This document shows positions 14,568 through 20,419 of a stretch of 27,622 nucleotides of DNA, piece by piece; position 1 is the stretch's first letter; each line of letters begins with the position of its first letter. The position numbers and the translations under genes are program-made. Source of the DNA: a virus; IMG/VR virus record IMGVR_UViG_3300043539_000498, positions 1 through 27,622 of that record; one strand, written 5' to 3'. The notes beneath the pieces are model-generated. The model was not told the DNA's origin. It saw nothing but the letters and a program-made list of their open reading frames with translations, and did no database searches.

Positions 14568-14827
14568 AAAAAATACTACCAATAGTCATAACTTGTGGAG
14601 CCTTAATTGGCTCCATAGTATATTATGACGCAGAAAATACATATACAAAACAGCAGTCACTGTATATAAATGAAGATTTTATTCAATTTTATGAAATGTT
14701 ATTAGATGAATCTAAATTATCAGAAGAGGAAAGAATTGCATATAGAGAAAGTTATAGAACTTTTTTAATATGGAGTGGCGAGGAATATAGAGAATACGAT
14801 CCAAATGAATATTTATTAGAGGAATAA
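14564..14827 (+). CDS. Small exported or membrane-anchored protein (87 aa)
   Basis: The product starts with a short hydrophobic segment (MKKILPIVITCGALIGSIVYY) that fits a signal anchor. A strongly acidic soluble part follows (FIQFYEMLLDESKLSEEERIAYRESY). The ATG lies within the phoH stop. No family is recognised. A perfect 7-bp hairpin lies in the early codons. Confidence 0.55.
   Translation: MKKILPIVITCGALIGSIVYYDAENTYTKQQSLYINEDFIQFYEMLLDESKLSEEERIAYRESYRTFLIWSGEEYREYDPNEYLLEE
14596..14615 (+). promoter_or_regulatory. Perfect 7-bp stem-loop in early codons
   Basis: TGGAGCC (14596-14602) pairs with GGCTCCA (14609-14615) around TTAATT. It begins 32 bases after the ATG of the small membrane gene and has no T-tract after it, so it is not a terminator. 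It may influence translation or RNA processing; chance is possible. Confidence 0.35.
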
Positions 14828-14828
14828 T

Positions 14829-15173
14829 ATGCCAGTATATCACTACAAATGCTCAAATTGTCCAGAGGATTTTGAGACTTTTCACAGCATTAAAGAGCCA
14901 ATTAGAAAATTATGCCCATCTTGCAATTTTGAAACTTTATCAGTTGTTTTAGACGGGATTCCCGCTATAATGAATAAAGGGGAAATAAAGACGATTGGAC
15001 AACTAGCTGAAGCAAACGCTAAAAAAATGGGCAAAGAGCAACTCCATAAAAAAATGACAGAAGATGGTATCTTCAAGAGAATCAAAGATCAGGAAAAAAT
15101 GGCAGAAGTTCGTAAAATAGCTTCGCTGTCAGAAGAAAAGAAGATTAAATATATAGAAACAGGAAAATTATAA
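14829..15173 (+). CDS. FmdB-type zinc ribbon protein
   Basis: The 114-residue product begins MPVYHYKCSNCPEDFETF, and a second pair lies in KLCPSCNFET. Together these give the CxxC...CxxC zinc ribbon of the FmdB/CxxC_CxxC_SSSS family. The first ten residues (PxYxYxCxxC) are diagnostic. The C-terminal half is basic and helical (QLAEANAKKMGKEQLHKKM). FmdB proteins are called regulatory, but their activity is poorly known; in phages they may contact nucleic acid or RNA polymerase. The gene abuts its neighbours. Confidence 0.78.
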   Translation: MPVYHYKCSNCPEDFETFHSIKEPIRKLCPSCNFETLSVVLDGIPAIMNKGEIKTIGQLAEANAKKMGKEQLHKKMTEDGIFKRIKDQEKMAEVRKIASLSEEKKIKYIETGKL

Positions 15174-15403
15174 TGCTAGATAGAGAAAAAAGAAATACAG
15201 CTCCTCACGTAGCTATAGTTAATTTCAATATTTTAGTACACAGAGTATTGCCAGATGGCAGTATAGATCCTCAAGTGATCGATTGCTCGGACTTATTTAT
15301 GGGTAATTATATTGCTAAACAAGGACAGGTCAGCATTCATGGATTTGATAAATGGGATTGTGTTAAAAATATAAAAGAACGATTAGAAAGACTTGTAAAA
15401 TAA
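15173..15403 (+). CDS. Small protein (76 aa), unknown
   Basis: The product contains two beta-type segments (HVAIVNFNILVHRVLPDGSI, PQVIDCSDLFMG) and a basic C-terminal helix (VKNIKERLERLVK). There is no membrane helix. It shares bases with the stop of the FmdB-like gene and with the start of the next gene, so it sits in a tightly coupled block. No family is recognised. Confidence 0.5.
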   Translation: MLDREKRNTAPHVAIVNFNILVHRVLPDGSIDPQVIDCSDLFMGNYIAKQGQVSIHGFDKWDCVKNIKERLERLVK

Positions 15404-15765
15404 TGGTAATAAAAAATGCGACAGAAGAAGAACTGAATAGTATGGGCATCTTACAACAGCAAGATAATACCACATATTTTTATGATAAAGCATATAACTT
15501 ATGTGATGAAAAAAAAGCTGTTGCAAAGATAGTGAAAATTCCATCTGAGACAAATGAATCGCATTCAGTTGTATATTATATCAAGCATGGCAGGGGTCAA
15601 TTATTTGATCCATACGGAATAGACATGAATAAAGCAAAAGCTTTCGATTTCCAGTTTAAAAAGGTAGATAACGAAATATTTGATAATTATTCTAAATATT
15701 TATCTACAAGAAGAGAAGTGTATCTAATTTCAGCTAGAAGATCATTTATCAATAAAGGATATTAA
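15403..15765 (+). CDS. Unknown protein (120 aa)
   Basis: The product has a mixed alpha/beta pattern. A central SVVYYIKHGRGQLFDPYGID segment may be a conserved core, and a basic C-terminus follows (LSTRREVYLISARRSF). There are no cysteine clusters or membrane segment. The start overlaps the upstream stop by one base. Function cannot be read from the sequence. Confidence 0.5.
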   Translation: MVIKNATEEELNSMGILQQQDNTTYFYDKAYNLCDEKKAVAKIVKIPSETNESHSVVYYIKHGRGQLFDPYGIDMNKAKAFDFQFKKVDNEIFDNYSKYLSTRREVYLISARRSFINKGY

Positions 15766-15766
15766 T

Positions 15767-15982
15767 ATGGCAAAAAAGAAACCAAAAATTGAACCAGAAG
15801 TGGTGGAAGAAGTAGTTCAAAAGCCTAAGACATTTGACATGTTTGCTAAGAAAAAAGACACTACATTTATTGCCATGACAAAAGAAGCGTCAATGATGGC
15901 AGATGAAAGTCATAGCAAAAGAAAAAATGTTATGCCTTCTCGTATTAAATCTTGCATTCATAAAATCAGGGAAGATCAATGA
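15767..15982 (+). CDS. Small basic protein (71 aa), unknown
   Basis: The product is lysine-rich at its start (MAKKKPKIEPE) and basic overall. It has a helix-like middle (FIAMTKEASMMADESHSKRK) and a basic C-terminal helix (MPSRIKSCIHKIRED). This would suit nucleic-acid or protein binding, but no known domain is visible. Its stop overlaps the next ATG (ATGA). Confidence 0.5.
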   Translation: MAKKKPKIEPEVVEEVVQKPKTFDMFAKKKDTTFIAMTKEASMMADESHSKRKNVMPSRIKSCIHKIREDQ

Positions 15983-16476
15983 TTTGTAAAGCATATAACG
16001 CACATATAAGAAAATTAATTGATCAACAAAATATACTATGGAAATGCATTTTATCTGATGGTACAGAAGTATGGTCAGATTTTAACTCTACTGAACATGA
16101 AAAAGATCCTTGGACACGTTTAAGAATCTATTGCGTTAATAATAATTTAAATATTAATAAAGTAATAGTTTTAGCAATTGGGGCAAGGGAAGAAACAGTA
16201 TTCGAAGATCAAAATGGGCTTGACGGGATTTTTATAGTAAGAGGCATGTCTAGAGATTTAATGGTGGATAGCTCTATAGAGTATAAATTTGTATCTTTTG
16301 GCTTATTAAATCAAGATACTAATAAAATATTAGTTAAAAAATATTTTTGGCCTGAATGTGCATTTGAGAAAAATATTGAAGAAAGATTATTAACACTAGA
16401 TAACGAAAAGTTAATGTTTTTCAAGAAAAAAATATGCGGAGATGATTGCAAATGTCAAAGCGTAGAACAGAACTAA
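15979..16476 (+). CDS. Unknown protein (165 aa) with C-terminal cysteines
   Basis: The product opens AYNAHIRKLIDQQNILWKC with ILSDGTEVWSDFN next, then beta-type segments (INKVIVLAIGAREETVFED, GIFIVRGMSRDLMV). Three cysteines lie near the end (ICGDDCKCQ), which might bind metal, though no fourth partner is obvious. It overlaps the next gene by 25 bases. No family is recognised. Confidence 0.5.
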   Translation: MICKAYNAHIRKLIDQQNILWKCILSDGTEVWSDFNSTEHEKDPWTRLRIYCVNNNLNINKVIVLAIGAREETVFEDQNGLDGIFIVRGMSRDLMVDSSIEYKFVSFGLLNQDTNKILVKKYFWPECAFEKNIEERLLTLDNEKLMFFKKKICGDDCKCQSVEQN

Positions 16477-16895
16477 GTAAGTATAAATCCCCGTCTACCG
16501 GGGATTTTTGCACTCCTGCTCAATATGTAGCTGAGATTATTTGCCAAAGACAGGCAAAGCATGAAAAAGCTGGGACATTACCTTATAAATTTTGGAATAA
16601 AGGTAAATGGAAAAGTATATACATTCGTCAAATCGGATTAGCAAATAAACTAATCAAAGAATTTGGCGAAGACGCTATGATGAAATTTGTTAATTCCAAG
16701 GAAGGCATCAGGACTATTTCTCTGGGGGCTAGGAATGTCAAAAATTCCTTACAAAGAATTAGGATTGAGCTTGACAATGCTCCAAAACATGATACAATTG
16801 AAATAATAGAGGTCAAAGAGTCTATCTATACTCCTAGACAATCTTTTGGAAACAAGACACTATTGCAGAGATTAAAGGAAATTGAAAATGGCTGA
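16452..16895 (+). CDS. Unknown phage protein upstream of recA (147 aa)
   Basis: ATG 16452 is chosen over an in-frame TTG two codons earlier. The product reads KYKSPSTGDFCTPAQYVAEIICQRQA and then YKFWNKGKWKSIYIRQIGLANKLIKEF, followed by a helical C-terminus. The first segment looks like a conserved phage motif from memory. The pattern of aromatic and basic residues would suit DNA binding, and the position beside recA suggests a recombination or replication accessory. That is inference. A terminator-like hairpin is built into codons 12-20. Confidence 0.5.
   Translation: MSKRRTELSKYKSPSTGDFCTPAQYVAEIICQRQAKHEKAGTLPYKFWNKGKWKSIYIRQIGLANKLIKEFGEDAMMKFVNSKEGIRTISLGARNVKNSLQRIRIELDNAPKHDTIEIIEVKESIYTPRQSFGNKTLLQRLKEIENG
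16485..16509 (+). terminator. Terminator-like hairpin inside the gene before recA
   Basis: AAATCCCCG (16485-16493) and CGGGGATTT (16499-16507) form a perfect 9-bp stem with a 5-base loop, and the T run extends to 16509. It starts 33 bases into the coding sequence at 16452. It has the form of an intrinsic terminator, though the T run is partly inside the stem. Confidence 0.5.
16771..16798 (+). promoter_or_regulatory. Likely promoter for recA
   Basis: TTGACA (16771-16776) and TACAAT (16793-16798) are 16 bases apart, about 90 bases before the recA ATG and within the preceding gene. Together with the hairpins on either side it would make recA a separately transcribed unit. Confidence 0.5.
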
Positions 16896-17895
16896 AACTG
16901 TAATGGATAAAGAATTTATAAAAAAATACGGCGACTATGTTACTACAGGAGATAAAGTCCTTGAGACGAAGAGAAATTACAAAACCATATCAATTAGTCC
17001 TGCTATTGATTTGGCTCTCGGTGGTGGTGTTAAAGAGGGTTCTTGGATGATCTTGTCCGGCCCCCCAAAGGTCGGGAAAACTACAACAACCATGCAGATT
17101 ATCGCCAATTGTCAAGCCCTTGGTCGTAAGATCATCTATCTTGATGTTGAGGGTCGTTTAAAAGAAATGAACTTTGAAGTTCCGGGGATTGACCCATCTA
17201 AAGTTCAGGTTATTCGCTCTGGTGATGAGCCATTGGCAGCAGAAACATTTCTTGATATTGCAAGAAAACTAGTAGCTGCAAAAGAAAATGAAGGGTGTGT
17301 TCTAGTAATTGATTCCATCTCATCACTTATTCCTTTGCGAGATCTTGATGAGGATATTAGTGGAATGACAAGACCGGGGCTACCTAAGATTCTTTCTGAC
17401 TTTGTTAAGAAGCTAGGGCAAACAGTTCCTAATCAAAAGTGTTTAATTATTCTTATTACGCACATGATTACTAATACAAGTGGCTATGGCAAGTCAAAAA
17501 TGGCCGATGGCGGCGTTAAGATCCAATTCCAAGCAGATACTCGTATGGAAGTCAAGACGGTAGCACCTTGGGAAGCGGCGGGGTCTTCTAAAGAGAATAA
17601 GAATGTTATCGGTCTCAAGGTAACATGGGATGTGCTATGTTCTTCTATTGGATCACCATATAAGACCTGTGAAAGCTGGATTAGGTTTGGTCATGGCATT
17701 GATAAAGTTCAAGAAATTCTTATGATTGCTATTGACCTTGGATTAATTTCAGTTGCTGGGTCATGGTATAATCTAGACTTTATCGAGAGTGAAAAGGTCA
17801 AACTTCAGGGGCAGGAAAAAGTATATAATTATCTTGGTGAACATCCAGAATTTTATGCTTTGCTTGAACTTAAAGTTAAGGAAATGTTATATTGA
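16888..17895 (+). CDS. recA: RecA/UvsX-type recombinase
   Basis: ATG 16888 follows AAAGGAA with seven bases spacing; a TTG two codons earlier is less likely. The 335-residue product has ISISPAIDLALGGGVKEG, Walker A GPPKVGKT at residues 58-65, and the core strand KIIYLDVEG. Walker B is CVLVIDSISSLIP, and a loop region follows (LIILITHMITNTSGYGKSKMADGG then VKIQFQADTRMEV). It should polymerise on single-stranded DNA and catalyse strand exchange for phage recombination and recombination-dependent replication. The bacterial RecA C-terminal acidic tail is absent. The TTGA overlap links it to an endonuclease-like gene. Confidence 0.9.
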   Translation: MAETVMDKEFIKKYGDYVTTGDKVLETKRNYKTISISPAIDLALGGGVKEGSWMILSGPPKVGKTTTTMQIIANCQALGRKIIYLDVEGRLKEMNFEVPGIDPSKVQVIRSGDEPLAAETFLDIARKLVAAKENEGCVLVIDSISSLIPLRDLDEDISGMTRPGLPKILSDFVKKLGQTVPNQKCLIILITHMITNTSGYGKSKMADGGVKIQFQADTRMEVKTVAPWEAAGSSKENKNVIGLKVTWDVLCSSIGSPYKTCESWIRFGHGIDKVQEILMIAIDLGLISVAGSWYNLDFIESEKVKLQGQEKVYNYLGEHPEFYALLELKVKEMLY

Positions 17896-18305
17896 AAATT
17901 ATAGGATTGGATCGGCAAGAATATTCATGGATTCCAAGTAATAATATTGTTGATACGTCAAAAAGATCTGGATTACACAATAGGGCTAAAGAACTATTAA
18001 AGGAAAAATATCCTAATGATAGAATTTTAGAAGAACTAGTGTTACCGGGGACAAAGACATCAACTAGAAAATCCACCCTAAAGGCGGATTTTTTCATTCC
18101 TATGAGAAAACTTATTGTTGAAGTTCATGGTGAACAACACACAGAGTTTAATAACTTCTTTTTTAAAAGTAAAATGGATTTTTATAAAGCTCAAGCTAGA
18201 GATAGAGATAAGAAGCAGTGGTGTGAAATAAATAATTTAGAATTAATAGAACTGTTTCATAGTGAATCTATTGAAGAGTGGAGAAATAAGATATGGAGGA
18301 ACTAG
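17892..18305 (+). CDS. PD-(D/E)XK-like endonuclease (DUF559/Vsr-like fold)
   Basis: The gene appears to start at TTG 17892, inside the recA stop; AAGGAAA about nine bases upstream supports it, and no in-frame ATG occurs for about 90 codons. The 137-residue product has LKADFFIPMRKLIVEVHGEQH, where Asp and Glu fit the D...E-x-x core. It continues with ARDRDKKQWCEINNLELIEL, a pattern found in DUF559 and Vsr-like nucleases. The lysine of the core is replaced by His (EVHG), as in several members. Next to recA it could act in recombination, for example on branched or damaged DNA. A terminator-like hairpin lies within it. Confidence 0.68.
   Translation: MKIIGLDRQEYSWIPSNNIVDTSKRSGLHNRAKELLKEKYPNDRILEELVLPGTKTSTRKSTLKADFFIPMRKLIVEVHGEQHTEFNNFFFKSKMDFYKAQARDRDKKQWCEINNLELIELFHSESIEEWRNKIWRN
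18068..18094 (+). terminator. Terminator-like hairpin inside the endonuclease gene
   Basis: AAAATCC-A-CC (18068-18077) pairs with GG-C-GGATTTT (18083-18092), nine pairs with one A-C mismatch around CTAAA, and the T run continues to 18094. It sits about 170 bases after the end of recA, within the coding sequence of the next gene. Confidence 0.45.
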
Positions 18306-18775
18306 AAGAAAAGATAAAAAAATTCCATGACAATATTGATAATTGGATTAAAGAGAGTAAAATAGATTATGGAACTGATTTTGGAGACAAGGCAGACGAG
18401 GTAGCAAAGATACTAAACTATTCTCGCGAAGAATTAAAATCCATGACATTTCCAGATTACCAAGCTTCAATCTTCTTGCTCAACCAATATCTTATGCATG
18501 TAAAAAGCATTATAGCAAGAGAGAAAGCTGTTAAAGCTTGGGCAGAACAAGGTATATGGTATATTGTTACAGGTGTTAGCCATGACAAATATGCAAAATG
18601 GGAAGAGAAATACCACTCAGCTATTAGAAATCATAAGTCAGGATTAAAATTGCAAACGCTTAAAACAACAGCTGAGGCTAGAATATTAGCTGGAGAAGCA
18701 ACAATTGGATCAATAGAAAACGCTATGAAAGTTTTTGAAAATATGGGGAGAAATAAAAGCTATGAGCGATCTTAA
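18293..18775 (+). CDS. Unknown mostly helical protein (160 aa)
   Basis: The product is almost entirely helical by pattern: KIKKFHDNIDNWIKES, then VAKILNYSREELKSMTF and YQASIFLLNQYLMHVKSII. No cysteines and no membrane segment are present. A conserved-looking WAEQGIWYIVTGVSHDKYAKWEEKY segment lies near residues 83-107. It overlaps both neighbours and sits between the endonuclease and dUTPase genes, so it is probably a DNA-metabolism accessory. No family is recognised. Confidence 0.5.
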   Translation: MEELEEKIKKFHDNIDNWIKESKIDYGTDFGDKADEVAKILNYSREELKSMTFPDYQASIFLLNQYLMHVKSIIAREKAVKAWAEQGIWYIVTGVSHDKYAKWEEKYHSAIRNHKSGLKLQTLKTTAEARILAGEATIGSIENAMKVFENMGRNKSYERS

Positions 18776-19259
18776 AGAACAGGCTAAAAAAATTATAGCC
18801 AAAGGTAAATCTCTAGGAGATATAGAATTAATAAATATGGGTCTTGATATGCTAGAAGCTTATAATCCAAGCGAAGACATTTTATCTATTGAGCCTAAAG
18901 CAAAAGACAATACTGATGTTGAAATTACACAACAGAAACCAAAATCCGTCATGTTACGAGATGCATTTGATATGTCGATGTTTAAAACTAATAAAGAATC
19001 AAACGTCTCTACTAAATTTGGAAAAAAAGTCGCTGTATCAACGTCACGTCATGAAAATAAATTTTTAGACGATGGAACTGAAGCTGCGGAATTAAAAGGT
19101 CAAACTCCAGATTTCAAACCTTCGGATAGAAATAGAAAAGTTAAAATGATGGAAGCTATATGCCAAGTATGCGGGAAAAAAGAAATTAAAAATGAAATTT
19201 TTGTTATTGGACGGGAATTTTATCGTTGTGAATCTTGTTTATTGAAAGGGAAATCATGA
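18762..19259 (+). CDS. Unknown protein with C-terminal CxxC...CxxC zinc finger
   Basis: The start is ATG 18762, with GGGGAG about twelve bases upstream. The 165-residue product has a helical N-terminus (LKEQAKKIIAKGKSLGDIELINMGLDMLE), a long probably disordered charged middle, and a compact C-terminal finger. The finger reads ICQVCGKKEIKNEIFVIGREFYRCESCLLKG, with four cysteines spaced CxxC...CxxC. It overlaps the dUTPase gene by an ATGA-type junction. A nucleic-acid or protein-binding role is likely but unproven. Confidence 0.58.
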   Translation: MSDLKEQAKKIIAKGKSLGDIELINMGLDMLEAYNPSEDILSIEPKAKDNTDVEITQQKPKSVMLRDAFDMSMFKTNKESNVSTKFGKKVAVSTSRHENKFLDDGTEAAELKGQTPDFKPSDRNRKVKMMEAICQVCGKKEIKNEIFVIGREFYRCESCLLKGKS

Positions 19260-19702
19260 GTATATTGGAAAGTCGTGAACTGGCAGTTAAGTTACTTACA
19301 CCAACCGCAAAACTTCCAGACAAAGCTAATACATTTGATGCTGGACTAGATTTGTATAATGATGAGAAAGATGCAATTACAATTGCTCCGGGGCAACGTA
19401 GGCTTATTTCAACTGGCATTGCAATAGCGATCCCAAAGGGCTTTGTTGGGCTAATTTGGCCTCGCTCTGGTCACGCAGTTAAAAAGGGGATCGATACTAT
19501 GGCTGGAGTGATTGATTCGCCATACAGAGGAGAAGTGAAGGTTTTGCTGGTCAATGAAAGCGATGAATATCAAACTTTTAATTTTGGAGATAAAATTGCA
19601 CAAATTTTAATCCAATACTCTCCAGATTTTACTCCTGTAGCTGTTGATAATTTAAGTGAAACTTCTCGCGGAGAAAATGGGTTTGGGAGTTCAGGGTCTT
19701 GA
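19256..19702 (+). CDS. dut: dUTP diphosphatase (trimeric dUTPase)
   Basis: ATG 19256 is used; an in-frame start seven codons upstream lies inside the previous gene. The 148-residue protein shows all five dUTPase motifs in order: AGLDLYN, WPRSGHAVKKGI, the substrate-binding GVIDSPYRGEVKVLLVN, GDKIAQILI, and the C-terminal SRGENGFGSSGS. It hydrolyses dUTP to dUMP and pyrophosphate. This keeps uracil out of DNA and supplies dUMP together with the dCMP deaminase. The TTGA overlap leads into a tiny membrane-protein gene. Confidence 0.93.
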   Translation: MSILESRELAVKLLTPTAKLPDKANTFDAGLDLYNDEKDAITIAPGQRRLISTGIAIAIPKGFVGLIWPRSGHAVKKGIDTMAGVIDSPYRGEVKVLLVNESDEYQTFNFGDKIAQILIQYSPDFTPVAVDNLSETSRGENGFGSSGS

Positions 19703-19727
19703 CATATCTCAAAATAGGGTTTATACT
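19699..19727 (+). promoter_or_regulatory. Promoter-like site at the dut gene end
   Basis: TTGACA (19699-19704) and TATACT (19722-19727) are 17 bases apart at the end of dut. The same bases encode the start of a 34-residue membrane peptide. The site may be a real promoter for the 19800 gene and the helicase region, or a by-product of that coding sequence. Confidence 0.5.
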
Positions 19728-19803
19728 ATTCATAGCGTTTTACTGTATAGTATCGTATAGAATAATCAGCGGCACAATCATAGGGGAAATGAGTGACAAA
19801 TGA
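19699..19803 (+). CDS. Tiny membrane protein (34 aa), TTG start
   Basis: A frame starting at TTG 19699 overlaps the dut stop (TTGA) and ends in TGA overlapping the ATG of the next gene, so it tiles the gap exactly. GGGAG and AGGG lie upstream. The product is 34 residues with one membrane span, KIGFILFIAFYCIVSYRII, and a short polar tail ending GEMSDK. The precise tiling and clear hydrophobic helix argue for a real gene. The non-ATG start and overlapping promoter-like motif keep the confidence moderate. No function is known. Confidence 0.5.
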   Translation: MTYLKIGFILFIAFYCIVSYRIISGTIIGEMSDK

Positions 19804-20027
19804 ATACACTAGTAGCACTGGCAGCAATGTCGTTAGGTCAATTCTTTGTGGTTAATCCACAAATTCCAGTTGTGGTTCAGCAACCCCAACCAATCGTAGT
19901 CCAATATCAGTATGTAGTACAACAACCTCAATATGTAGTAATACAAAGGCCAATATATGTTCCAATATATCAACCAATTTATCAGCCCGTATATTATCCA
20001 TATCCAATCTATAGAATTTACCCTTAA
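19800..20027 (+). CDS. Low-complexity V/Q/P/Y protein (75 aa), probably exported
   Basis: After a short hydrophobic start (MNTLVALAAMSLGQFF) that may be a signal peptide, nearly all of the remaining residues are Val, Gln, Pro, Tyr and Ile. They form loose repeats: VVQQPQPIVVQYQYVVQQPQ, then IYVPIYQPIYQPVYYPYPIY. It has no cysteine and, apart from an arginine near the end, almost no charge. Such a chain could form an extended, sticky or polyproline-like surface or wall-associated protein. It directly precedes replication genes but does not look like one. I recognise no family. Confidence 0.55.
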   Translation: MNTLVALAAMSLGQFFVVNPQIPVVVQQPQPIVVQYQYVVQQPQYVVIQRPIYVPIYQPIYQPVYYPYPIYRIYP

Positions 20028-20037
20028 GGAGAATACA

Positions 20038-20418
20038 ATGAGTGAAGAAAAGAATCCATTAAATGTTTATAATCAACTAGAGATTATTAAAAATGCTGTT
20101 GACCAGATTGAAACAATTCATGTATATGAACTTGCCAATCGCCAATTTGGAACTTCAACAGAAGAAGAGCTAAAGGTGCGAATCGACGAGTTAGATAAAC
20201 AAATTCTTGAGTATGAATTGCAACTTGCAGACTCGCAATCTTATATTGACAGTATATTAGACTCAAACAAGAGATTACTTGAAGCAAATAATCAACTTAT
20301 CTCCGAAAAGAATCTAGCCTTAGAAAATCGCCAACTGACACAAGATCAGGCAGATAAAATAATTTCTGCGTATAAGAAATTGCCTCGACTTGTGAAGAAG
20401 TTTTATGGAGTGAATTAA
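20038..20418 (+). CDS. Coiled-coil protein upstream of dnaB (126 aa)
   Basis: AGGAG precedes ATG 20038 by about seven bases. The product is a long, charged helical protein: NQLEIIKNAVDQIETIH, then heptad-rich EEELKVRIDELDKQILEYELQLA and further helix to the basic end LPRLVKKFYG. It ends one base before dnaB. Position and coiled-coil content would fit a helicase accessory or loader, but there is no ATPase motif; this is inference. Confidence 0.55.
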   Translation: MSEEKNPLNVYNQLEIIKNAVDQIETIHVYELANRQFGTSTEEELKVRIDELDKQILEYELQLADSQSYIDSILDSNKRLLEANNQLISEKNLALENRQLTQDQADKIISAYKKLPRLVKKFYGVN

Positions 20419-20419
20419 T

